Shown here one piece after another: positions 45,463 to 53,436 of a stretch of 64,000 nt of DNA. The position numbers and the translations under genes are program-made. A model generated the notes under the pieces. That model was not told the DNA's origin. It ran no database searches and saw only the letters and a list, made by a program, of their open reading frames with translations. Positions within the stretch are counted from its first letter, which is position 1. Every line of letters begins with the position of its first letter. The DNA comes from Mucilaginibacter sp. 14171R-50 (GTDB lineage: Bacteria > Bacteroidota > Bacteroidia > Sphingobacteriales > Sphingobacteriaceae): the NCBI RefSeq assembly GCF_010093045.1, contig NZ_CP048115.1:930001-994000 (forward strand), written 5' to 3'.

Positions 45463-48400
45463 ATGCAATCTCCACTCAATAAATATAACACCAAATTTCA
45501 GGAAGCGCTGGCCGGCTTAAACCCCGAGCAATTAGATGCCGTTAACCAAATGGATGGCCCTGTGCTGGTAGTGGCCGGCCCGGGTACAGGCAAAACGCAG
45601 ATACTGGCCGCCCGCATCGGTAAGATATTGACCGATACCGACGCGTTGCCAAGCGAGATACTTTGCCTCACCTACACCGATGCCGGCGCCGTAGCCATGC
45701 GTAAGCGCTTGTTCGAATTTATTGGCCCGGATGCTTACGGCATCAACATATACACCTTCCACGCGTTTTGTAACGAGATCATCCAGGAGAACCTGGAATA
45801 TTTTGGCAAGCTGAACCTGGAGGCATTATCTGACCTTGATTCGGCCATGCTTTTTCAGGAACTGATAGATGATTTAAGCAACGATCATTTATTAAAGCGC
45901 TTTACCGGCGATAAATACTATGATGCACCCAGGTTAAAAAAGCTGTTCTCGACAATGAAGACCGAGAACTGGACCGAAGACCTGATCAAACAAGCGGTAC
46001 AGGAATATCTTGACGACCTGCCAAACCGCGATGAGTTTATCTATAAAAGGGCGAACCTTAAGGCAGGTATCAACATAGGCGACCCTAAGCAAAAGGATAT
46101 TGATAAGGTGCAGGAGGCCATGAGCAAACTGCTGGCCGCCGTGGGCGAGTATAAAAATTATGTAGCCAAAATGCGCGCCAATAACTGGTACGATTACGAC
46201 GATATGATCCTTTGGGTGCTGAAAGCTTTCCGCGAAGATGAGGAGATACTGCGTCGCTACCAGGAACGTTACCAGTACATCCTGGTAGATGAGTTTCAGG
46301 ATACCAGCGGATCGCAAAACCAGCTGCTCAGGTTTTTACTGAATTACTGGGAAACGCCGAATGTGTTTGTAGTAGGCGATGATGACCAGTCGATATTTAA
46401 GTTTCAGGGGGCAAACATGCGGAACATTCTTGATTTTGCCGGCGATTACGTTAATACCCTGCGCACTGTTGTATTGAAGCACAATTACCGGTCGAACCAG
46501 CATATCCTTGACATTTCGAAGGCGCTTATTAACAATAACCGCGAGCGTTTAACCGCACAGTTAAAGCTTGATAAAAACCTGCAGTCCTCGCACCCGCGGT
46601 TTAATACGGATGTTGTTGAGCCCGTAATTAAAGAATACGAAAACCCCAGCCAGGAGCTGGTTGATGTAGCCCTGCAAATAAAACGGCTGGTAGATAAAGG
46701 CACGCCGCCCGGCGATATAGCGGTGATATACCGCAACCATAGCCAGGTAGAAGACCTGCTGCATTACCTGGAAACACAGCAGATAGCGGTGAACACCAAA
46801 CGCAAGATAGATGTGCTGAGCATCCCCTTTGGCGAAAAAATAGTGAATATACTGCGCTACCTGGCCATGGAGCTCGACTCGCCGTACAGCGGCGATGAGC
46901 TGCTGTTCGAGATTTTGCACTATGATTTTTTTACCATACCGCCTATAGAAATTGCCAAGGCAAGCATCGCGGTATCAAAAGAGAACTTTAGCACGGCAAG
47001 TAACAACCAGCCCAAAACTTCGCTGCGCCGGTATATCAGCGAGATAAAAGTGGCGGCGCAAACTGATCTGTTCAGCAAGCAGCACGGCGCCGAAATGAAG
47101 TTTATTGCAACCTATATCGATGATCTTTTAAAAGACGCTGTAAGCGTTACGTTGCAGCAGTTCTTCCAGAACGTTATCGCAAAAATGGGTATCCTTAAAT
47201 ACATTATGCAGCAGCCTGATAAGGGGGTGCATATGCAGATACTGACCAGCTTCTTTGATTTTTTAAAGGATGAAAGCCGCAGAAACCCCGAAATAAAGCT
47301 GCCCGACCTGATAGCCACCATCGACCTGATGCGTAAAAACAACATCAGGATGGAACTGAACAAGGTTATCTTTTCGGATAACGGCATCAACTTTTTAACC
47401 GCCCACGGTTCAAAAGGGCTGGAGTTTGAGCATGTATTTTTCATTGGCTGCGATAAAAAAACCTGGGATAGCAAAGGTCGCAATACCGGCTTTGTTTATC
47501 CCGATACCCTTACAAAGGCTGCCTCTGATGATATAGCGCAAAGGGAAGAGGCCCGCAGGCTATTTTATGTAGCGCTTACCCGTTCAAAACAATGCCTTAA
47601 CGTGTCGTATGCAGCCAGGGATAAAAACGGTAAAGACCAGGAGCCATCGCAGTTTATTGGCGAAATACTGGCCGATACGCATTTGCAGGTAACCTACCCG
47701 CATGTTAACAGCGACGATATGCTGGCCTTTTTTGCCACGCAGTTTAACGAGGCCGATAAGCCGGTGGTACAACTGCTTGACCATAATTACATTAACCAGT
47801 TGCTGCAAAACTATACGCTATCGGTAACCCACCTGAATAATTACCTGGATTGCCCGCTGCGGTTTTACTTTCAGTGCCTCATACGGGTGCCGTCGGGCAA
47901 AAGTCCGTCGGCCACATTCGGGCAGGCGGTGCACTGGGCTTTGAACAGGGCATACCGCCGGTTAAAAGAGAACGATGACGAGTTTATATCAACCGAGGAA
48001 TTTTTAAAGGAGTTCCGCTGGTATATGTACCGCAACCGCGATTCGTTCACCAAGGAAGATTTTAAACTACGTGTAGATTACGGCGATAAAATACTGCCGC
48101 CCTACTACGAACAAAACGTGCCCACCTGGAATAAGGTAGCGCAAACCGAGCGGAGCATTAAGAATATTGAGGTGCAGGGCGTACCCATTAAGGGCAACCT
48201 GGATAAAATAGAGTTTGACGGCAAGCAGGTTACCGTTGTTGATTACAAGACCGGCCGGGTGCGTAATGCCAAACCAAAGCTGGAGGGCCCCACCAACGAG
48301 CAGCCCAATGGCGGCGACTACTGGCGACAGGCAGTATTTTACAAGATACTGGTGGATAACGACCGCACCAACGACTGGGAAGTGGTAAACACCATTTTTG

Positions 48401-48633
48401 ATTTTGTGGAGCCAGAACGCGAAGGCGAATACTACAAGGCGAAAGTTGTGATCAGTCCGCAGGATATTGAGGAGGTTACCAACCAGATAACCACTGTTTA
48501 TCAAAAGATATTAGCCCACGATTTTAACACCGGCTGCGGCAAAAAGGAATGCGACTGGTGCCACTTTGTAAAAAGCAATTTTAAACAGCCGGAAGGGCTG
48601 TTGGATGTTGGCGAGGGGGAGGATGGAGAGTAG
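45463..48633 (+). CDS. UvrD-family helicase with C-terminal PD-(D/E)XK Fe-S nuclease domain
   Basis: 1056 residues. Superfamily I helicase motifs: Walker A AGPGTGKTQ (39-46 core), Walker B ILVDEFQDTSG, motif III GDDDQSIFKFQGAN, motif IV HNYRSN, motif V TAHGSKGLEF and motif VI VALTRSKQ. The C-terminal domain is RecB/AddB-like: GNLDKIEF and VVDYKTGR of the nuclease, with four cysteines placed as in AddB Fe-S domains (C797, and C1025, C1030, C1033 in CGKKECDWC). A DNA-end processing or repair role is inferred. No addB-like partner gene is adjacent. Confidence 0.9.
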   Translation: MQSPLNKYNTKFQEALAGLNPEQLDAVNQMDGPVLVVAGPGTGKTQILAARIGKILTDTDALPSEILCLTYTDAGAVAMRKRLFEFIGPDAYGINIYTFHAFCNEIIQENLEYFGKLNLEALSDLDSAMLFQELIDDLSNDHLLKRFTGDKYYDAPRLKKLFSTMKTENWTEDLIKQAVQEYLDDLPNRDEFIYKRANLKAGINIGDPKQKDIDKVQEAMSKLLAAVGEYKNYVAKMRANNWYDYDDMILWVLKAFREDEEILRRYQERYQYILVDEFQDTSGSQNQLLRFLLNYWETPNVFVVGDDDQSIFKFQGANMRNILDFAGDYVNTLRTVVLKHNYRSNQHILDISKALINNNRERLTAQLKLDKNLQSSHPRFNTDVVEPVIKEYENPSQELVDVALQIKRLVDKGTPPGDIAVIYRNHSQVEDLLHYLETQQIAVNTKRKIDVLSIPFGEKIVNILRYLAMELDSPYSGDELLFEILHYDFFTIPPIEIAKASIAVSKENFSTASNNQPKTSLRRYISEIKVAAQTDLFSKQHGAEMKFIATYIDDLLKDAVSVTLQQFFQNVIAKMGILKYIMQQPDKGVHMQILTSFFDFLKDESRRNPEIKLPDLIATIDLMRKNNIRMELNKVIFSDNGINFLTAHGSKGLEFEHVFFIGCDKKTWDSKGRNTGFVYPDTLTKAASDDIAQREEARRLFYVALTRSKQCLNVSYAARDKNGKDQEPSQFIGEILADTHLQVTYPHVNSDDMLAFFATQFNEADKPVVQLLDHNYINQLLQNYTLSVTHLNNYLDCPLRFYFQCLIRVPSGKSPSATFGQAVHWALNRAYRRLKENDDEFISTEEFLKEFRWYMYRNRDSFTKEDFKLRVDYGDKILPPYYEQNVPTWNKVAQTERSIKNIEVQGVPIKGNLDKIEFDGKQVTVVDYKTGRVRNAKPKLEGPTNEQPNGGDYWRQAVFYKILVDNDRTNDWEVVNTIFDFVEPEREGEYYKAKVVISPQDIEEVTNQITTVYQKILAHDFNTGCGKKECDWCHFVKSNFKQPEGLLDVGEGEDGE

Positions 48634-49020
48634 CTCGCTATAGCTTTTAGCCTGATGTCATTTCGAACGAACGCGGTGGGCTGTGAGTTGGGGTGAGGAG
48701 AAATCTTCTGCGTAATGCATCGTTTAAGCACGGTTCGCTTGTCGCTCGTATAAGATTATCGTCGTTTAAATAGATAGTCGAGGAATCAGAAAAGTAAATC
48801 CATAGTTATTTGAATCGATAGACTGTATGGCAAACACGCAAGCGTGAGCCAGCGAGAAGCAATGCTTTATGCCAGCATCGGTCAGGAATCAACTTAATAT
48901 AAGTTCAGGAAAAAGTGAACTTTGACTTCAGTTTTAAGCTGCCATCGGCTATTTGTGCTGATCTTCTGTTTAAAAGCAAAATGTGGAAAAGTTTATGACT
49001 AAATAAAATGTCCTTAAAAA

Positions 49021-49053
49021 CCATTTAAATGGACTTTTTCGCTAAAATTAGCG
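49021..49053. promoter_or_regulatory. Two adjacent palindromes, possible operators
   Basis: A perfect 12-bp palindrome CCATTTAAATGG and, 7 nt later, 6-bp arms CGCTAA/TTAGCG around AA. They lie about 80-115 bp before the unknown 239-aa gene. Confidence 0.35.
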
Positions 49054-49092
49054 CGTAAAACTTTATAGACTTAAATTATTTACTTCATAGAC

Positions 49093-49122
49093 TTGACTTT
49101 TGGACTTAAAGTTTTATATTTG
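49093..49122 (+). promoter_or_regulatory. Bacteroidota-type promoter of the 239-aa gene
   Basis: TTG (49093-49095), 19 nt, then TATATTTG (49115-49122). The ATG at 49135 follows 12 nt later. Confidence 0.5.
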
Positions 49123-49134
49123 AATAAAAAAACC

Positions 49135-49854
49135 ATGCCAAGAGTAGTTGATTACCCAAGAGTTACTTTAAAAAATGCTTACGAATTAGCGAGTTCAATT
49201 GATTTATTAGGCGGAAGATGTTCTGTTCAATCAGCTGCTGATGGAATGAAGCTTAAAGTTAGTGGAAGTTTTAACGCCCTTGTATCGGCGACGTCGAAAT
49301 ATGGATTAATAGATATTAAATCGGGTCAATTATCTACTACTCCTCTTTATAGAAATATTAAGCTTGCTTATGACGACAATGAAAAGATAGAATTTGAACG
49401 ACAGGCATTCTTTTCAATGGTGCTTTTTAACAAATTATATGAAACGTTTAAAGGTAAACCCTTGCCTGTAACAATGCTCTCAAAGTTTCTAGTGAGAGAA
49501 TTGAATGTGGAAGAAAATATAGCGACACGAGTTAAAAATATTTTTATAGAAGGGCTAAAGCAAATCAAGTTATTAGATAGTGACAATAATGTTATTGAAA
49601 TTAAGCCCGCGGAAGAGGAAGAGCAATCTAACATAGAGGTAATGGCAGTCAATAATTCCGCTGAAGAATATAGTCAGAATAAAATTTCAAATTCAAAAAT
49701 TATTGAAATACAAGATAGCAACGAATTCTCATTTCATATCGTTGGACCAGGAATAAACACCAAAATAACGATAGTAGAGGAAGAGGATTTTGACATATTA
49801 AATGCTGTGATACGTAAGATTAAGAAGAAATTTAATTTTACTGAAGGAGCATAA
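49135..49854 (+). CDS. Unknown protein, possibly winged-helix
   Basis: 239 residues from the ATG at 49135; a promoter overlaps the longer start at 49093. Two helical modules (about 10-65 and 80-155) each look like a small DNA-binding fold: YELASSIDLLGGRCSVQSAADG, then FNKLYETFKGKPLPVTML and NIATRVKNIFIEGLKQI. The C-terminal part is acidic and ends in KIKKKFNFTEGA. I do not recognise a named family with certainty. The gene is much more AT-rich than its surroundings, suggesting transfer. A 39-codon gene follows 45 bp downstream. Confidence 0.7.
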   Translation: MPRVVDYPRVTLKNAYELASSIDLLGGRCSVQSAADGMKLKVSGSFNALVSATSKYGLIDIKSGQLSTTPLYRNIKLAYDDNEKIEFERQAFFSMVLFNKLYETFKGKPLPVTMLSKFLVRELNVEENIATRVKNIFIEGLKQIKLLDSDNNVIEIKPAEEEEQSNIEVMAVNNSAEEYSQNKISNSKIIEIQDSNEFSFHIVGPGINTKITIVEEEDFDILNAVIRKIKKKFNFTEGA

Positions 49855-49861
49855 AAGAAAA

Positions 49862-49887
49862 CCCAATTAGATTGCAGTCTAACTGGG
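49862..49887. other. Hairpin after the 239-aa gene
   Basis: CCCAATTAGA and TCTAACTGGG pair with one mismatch around a 6-nt loop. On the minus strand it is followed by a T-rich run; on the plus strand it is not, so a termination role is doubtful. Confidence 0.35.
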
Positions 49888-49899
49888 CTATTAGTAACC

Positions 49900-50019
49900 A
49901 TGGGAAATTCAAATGTACCCCCAGGCTACAAAGTAGTTTACGCTCGCTACAAAACCATAAACGGTAAGCGAGTTTATCCTACGAAATCTAAAGTTTTCCG
50001 TTTCCTCGTGAAACTTTAG
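49900..50019 (+). CDS. Small basic protein, 39 aa, unknown
   Basis: ATG at 49900, TAG at 50017-50019. The product begins MGNSNVPPGYKVVYARYK and is rich in Lys, Arg, Tyr and Val, with no membrane segment. A good terminator-like hairpin begins 12 nt after the stop, supporting a real transcript end here. It follows the 239-aa gene on the same strand. Family unknown; may be a small nucleic-acid-binding or structural protein, by composition only. Confidence 0.5.
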   Translation: MGNSNVPPGYKVVYARYKTINGKRVYPTKSKVFRFLVKL

Positions 50020-50030
50020 TATGCCGACTT

Positions 50031-50066
50031 GAACCCGTCACGGGATGTGGCGGGTTCTTGTATTTC
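50031..50066 (+). terminator. Terminator after the 39-aa gene
   Basis: GAACCCGTCAC and GTGGCGGGTTC pair over 11 bp with one G-T wobble around a 5-nt loop, then TTGTATTT. Confidence 0.65.
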
Positions 50067-50414
50067 AAAATTATAACTAATTTTTGTCAATAACAAGCCT
50101 TATTAATCAAGCCCCACTGCCCACGCAAGTTTAAAGCCACCTCATTTTGTGCCAAGTCACGTTGGGCTTCCTCCTCGTCCCCGTCAGCAAAACAGCTTCG
50201 TCCGAAAGCGGGAAGAACGATGATGGCCTAAGCGAGGCAGGGCATTGGGAACTTTCGCCCGGCGCAGCTAAAGCGGGTGGGCGGGTACGGCGGCGAAGCA
50301 TTCACCCTGACTAGCCTTTTCTTTGCGGCTGAGACAAATAAAACGAACATCCGCAAGCTTAGTTATTACGCACTGCCGCACCTAACGAAGTGCTGATCGG
50401 CGATCTGTCCTAAA

Positions 50415-50441
50415 GAGATTGCTTCGTACCTCGCAATGACG
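50415..50441 (+). repeat. Third exact copy of the 27-nt dispersed repeat
   Basis: Identical to the right arm of the repeat pair at 17557-17652; here it occurs as a single arm. Confidence 0.85.
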
Positions 50442-50555
50442 TGGCGGGTAATTCTAACAGAGAAAGATGCTCATATAAATTTTACTCAGCTTTTTGGTGG
50501 CGCTATTTTGCCAGTACGCAATTATGTAAATTACTGATTATTAAGTGTTCATGAC

Positions 50556-50580
50556 TGTTCACGTGCCGCGAACGTGAACA
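50556..50580. repeat. Inverted repeat TGTTCACGT / ACGTGAACA
   Basis: Perfect 9-bp arms separated by 7 nt, just downstream of the GNAT stop codon and close to two direct repeats of GGCGACTGT. Confidence 0.6.
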
Positions 50581-50636
50581 CCTGGCGACTGTCCCGGCGA
50601 CTGTAAGCCGAATCGAAACAAAAAATACCGGGCAAT

Positions 50637-51131
50637 TTACAACAGCTTCCGCATCACATAATCATTCATCCAATACGGGCCAATGGGGATATCCTCTTCG
50701 TACACCACCTCAAAGCCCATTTTCTCGTAAAAGTTCTTGGCATTGTTATAGCGGTTTACATTAAGGTCTAAAATGCTTTTACCGGCCTGGGTAACTCTCT
50801 CTGCAACGGCATTGATCAATATTTTACCATAACCTTTTCCTTGGGTTGCCGGCAGGCAGTATAGTTTGTGAAGTTTATAAATATTTTCATCCTCCGCGCG
50901 GGGCGAGTAAGCTGCAAAGGCTACGGGCTGCCCGTCCTCTATCAGCAGCAAAAACTCTTGCTCCTTTTCTTTTACCTGTTTGGCTATCTTATCAGCCGAG
51001 TACAATTCATTCAGCATAAACCCTATCTGCTCTTTAGACAGGATAGGTGAATAGGTTGGCCACCAAGTTTGCTCAGCTATTTGTAAAATGGCTTCAACAT
51101 CGGCCGTTGTGGCTTCTCTTATCTGGTACAT
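50637..51131 (-). CDS. GNAT family N-acetyltransferase
   Basis: 164 residues. Acetyl-CoA binding motif A is LYCLPATQGKGYGKILINA, and LDVNRYNNAKNFYEKMGFEVV is the typical motif B. The acceptor could be a small amine or a protein N-terminus. It follows the ABC ATPase gene by 8 bp on the same strand, so may be co-transcribed. Confidence 0.88.
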   Translation of the reverse strand: MYQIREATTADVEAILQIAEQTWWPTYSPILSKEQIGFMLNELYSADKIAKQVKEKEQEFLLLIEDGQPVAFAAYSPRAEDENIYKLHKLYCLPATQGKGYGKILINAVAERVTQAGKSILDLNVNRYNNAKNFYEKMGFEVVYEEDIPIGPYWMNDYVMRKLL

Positions 51132-51139
51132 AGGGCCGT

Positions 51140-51886
51140 TTAGTGGTTTTCCTCCCTATCTACCATAAAAGTGCTGCTGCTTTGGCCAACACCAAAATAC
51201 TCTTCCAGTTCAGATAAAGTTGATGAGCTTGTGGCGATATCCTTTATCACCACGCCTTTTTCCATCAGCAAAATACGCTCGCACACATCGGTTACGTGGT
51301 TCAAATCGTGGCTGGATACGATGGTGGTTACCCCGTGGTTTTTGTTCTGATCTTTCAGGATGTTTTTTAGCCTGAACTGTGTGCTTGGGTCAATATTGGC
51401 AAAGGGCTCATCCAGCATCAGTAATTCCGGCTGCTGCAACAGGCATGCACCAACGCCAACCTTACACTGGTTACCTTTTGACAGGTCGCGGATGTACTTG
51501 CCTTTATTGATGATCTCGCCATTAAAAAACTCCGATAGGCTTAACAGCCGTTCATCAACCTGGGCTTTGTTCTGCTGGTGCAGGCCGCCAATAAAATAAA
51601 GATATTCTTCGGGTGTAAGGTAATCTATCAGAAAGCCTTCGTCAAGGTACGATGCGGTGTAGCTTTTCCAGTTTTCGGCACCCATCACTTTTTCGCCGTT
51701 TGACAGCACCTCGCCGCTCTCGGGGCGTATCAGGTCTAAAATCATCCGGAACAAGGTAGTTTTACCGGCACCATTGTTACCAACAAGGCCAATGCTTTCG
51801 CCCTTGTTTATTTGCAGATGCGGTATATTCACTACCGTTACGCCGTTGTAAACTTTTTTAAGGTTCTTTATCTCTATCATGATCAT
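51140..51886 (-). CDS. ABC transporter ATP-binding protein
   Basis: 248 residues. Walker A GNNGAGKTT (near 37-45), a degenerate signature LSKGNQCKVG in place of LSGGQ, Walker B LLMLDEPFANID and the switch His in VSSHDLNHV. Its start overlaps the stop of the upstream permease gene by 4 bp, so the two are coupled. An alternative ATG two codons later also fits. The transported substrate is unknown. Confidence 0.92.
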   Translation of the reverse strand: MIMIEIKNLKKVYNGVTVVNIPHLQINKGESIGLVGNNGAGKTTLFRMILDLIRPESGEVLSNGEKVMGAENWKSYTASYLDEGFLIDYLTPEEYLYFIGGLHQQNKAQVDERLLSLSEFFNGEIINKGKYIRDLSKGNQCKVGVGACLLQQPELLMLDEPFANIDPSTQFRLKNILKDQNKNHGVTTIVSSHDLNHVTDVCERILLMEKGVVIKDIATSSSTLSELEEYFGVGQSSSTFMVDREENH

Positions 51887-53358
51887 TTATTTCTGAAGCC
51901 TTCGGCTATTTTAAATCGTTTGGTGTAAAAATCGGCTTCCAGCTTTTGCAGCCAAAAGTTGCGCGTAATAATAAAAGCTATCCCTATTATGGCGAGCGTA
52001 GCTAACCCAACATTGGGGTATCCCATATACTTAAACGGCAGGAATATTACGTAAGGGAACAAAATAAGCGGGAACGACAACAGCAGCTGACTTGCGCCCA
52101 CGCCCTCCCAGTTAAAGGATGCGCCCTTACTAAGGTCTATGCGTTTATAGTTACGGTTGGCAAAATATAATACAATGGTGGTATTAACGCCCAAATTCCA
52201 TAGGTACATGATAAAGTGGATAAGCACCGTGCGCCAGCCAAAGTAAACGTATGGCGTGGTGAGTATAAAAGCCACTGTTGACACGATGGTAAACAGCAGG
52301 TATTTGGCCTTTAAAAAATCGGCGAATTTAATTTTACTTACCAGCAGCCCGTCAAAATGCGCGGCCTGCCAGCTAAACATAAACTGCCCGTAGTTGATGA
52401 TGAAAATACCCGTCATAAACATTCCCACAAAAATTTTGAAGCTTTCGCCCAGTTTGGGATTGGTATAAAATATTAACCCGTAGAACATAAAAAAAAGCCC
52501 CATAACAAGCGCCGAGCGCGGGCGCTTGTTACGCAATATCAGCTTTACTTCGTTAGCCACCAGGTCGCCTACATGGCCAAAGCGGTTAAGCAACGGTATT
52601 TCGGTACTGCTTTTTGGTGCGGCATCCTTTTTGGTAGTTAATTCTTCCAGGTAAAGGTTGTCTTTTAAATAGTAAAAGTTAACGTAATACATAGCGGCAG
52701 CCAATGTCAACGGCAGCAACACCAGGTAAGGCATAGCAATTAAATTACCAAAAAAAAGGTATGAGCCGGCCTTTAACGAGTACAGGTGCCAAACATAGTC
52801 GCCGCATATTGCCAGTGATAATACAGCGCCGGCAATTAAAAATATCCACCCGTTTAAGTTTGCTTTGCGCTTAATGTACAGGGCCAGGTAATTGTTAAAT
52901 ATCGAAAAGCCTATAATGGAAACGATAAAAACTAATGTGGTTAACGCACCCGATGCAGGCAATATCACCTTTAGTATAAACGGCCCGAATATGATGATTG
53001 GCCACAAATTAAAAAACGACAGTAACGCGGTTAACGCCAAATAGCCAACAACGCTGTTGCGCTTAACAGGCAGGTGTAAATAAGGCTGCACCTTTAAGGT
53101 GGGCAGTTCCTGCAGTTGCAGGCGCATCAGCAAATCATATAAAAAATACACTAAAACAACTCCGCAAAAGGCAACGGTAAGATCTTCTTGCGGGAACATT
53201 GCGCCCAGCAACTTATCCATAAACACCCCAAGCGCAAGCACATACAAAAACAGTATAAAGATGAGTATGCCCATTACCACCTTTACGGTGATGTTTTTCC
53301 CGGTGTTTTTTGAACGCCAGAAGGCCTTCAGTTCGTGATCGAAAAAAGTTGATATCAT
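51883..53358 (-). CDS. DUF5687 family ABC transporter permease
   Basis: 491 residues with about 12 membrane segments. The N-terminus FFDHELKAFWRSKN and the loop QELPTLKVQPYLHLPVKR are characteristic of DUF5687, a Bacteroidota-specific permease family paired with an ATPase. It overlaps the ATPase gene by 4 bp. It probably forms an exporter with two permease chains; cargo unknown. Confidence 0.88.
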   Translation of the reverse strand: MISTFFDHELKAFWRSKNTGKNITVKVVMGILIFILFLYVLALGVFMDKLLGAMFPQEDLTVAFCGVVLVYFLYDLLMRLQLQELPTLKVQPYLHLPVKRNSVVGYLALTALLSFFNLWPIIIFGPFILKVILPASGALTTLVFIVSIIGFSIFNNYLALYIKRKANLNGWIFLIAGAVLSLAICGDYVWHLYSLKAGSYLFFGNLIAMPYLVLLPLTLAAAMYYVNFYYLKDNLYLEELTTKKDAAPKSSTEIPLLNRFGHVGDLVANEVKLILRNKRPRSALVMGLFFMFYGLIFYTNPKLGESFKIFVGMFMTGIFIINYGQFMFSWQAAHFDGLLVSKIKFADFLKAKYLLFTIVSTVAFILTTPYVYFGWRTVLIHFIMYLWNLGVNTTIVLYFANRNYKRIDLSKGASFNWEGVGASQLLLSFPLILFPYVIFLPFKYMGYPNVGLATLAIIGIAFIITRNFWLQKLEADFYTKRFKIAEGFRNK

Positions 53359-53436
53359 AGAAGTTATAAAGAGTTGCCCACCCCCACAGAGCCTTCACTA
53401 TGCCGGTCAGACAAATAGTTTAATGCTGTTAAGATA

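Larger units (their letters stand above)
48634..49134. other. 501-bp intergenic region with repeat remnant and palindromes
   Basis: 48655-48760 resembles the dispersed element near 55590 (TGTCATTTCGAACGAA, GAGAAATCTT, GCTCGTATAAGATTA). Further on are the palindrome CCATTTAAATGG (49021-49032) and CGCTAA-AA-TTAGCG (49040-49053). No gene is seen. Confidence 0.55.
50067..50636. other. 570-bp region with repeats and no gene
   Basis: No convincing reading frame. It contains the exact 27-nt dispersed repeat (50415-50441), the inverted repeat at 50556-50580 and a direct repeat of GGCGACTGT at 50584-50592 and 50596-50604. The part 50100-50400 has a different, more GC-rich texture than the 239-aa gene and may be decayed sequence. 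Confidence 0.5.

Noticed and set aside
49862..49887. Hairpin after the 239-aa gene as a plus-strand terminator
   Set aside because: The T-rich tract is on the minus strand side, and the 39-aa gene with a better terminator follows.
48634..50636. Prophage or integrative element
   Set aside because: No integrase, transposase, portal or capsid gene and no tRNA-derived attachment site are visible.
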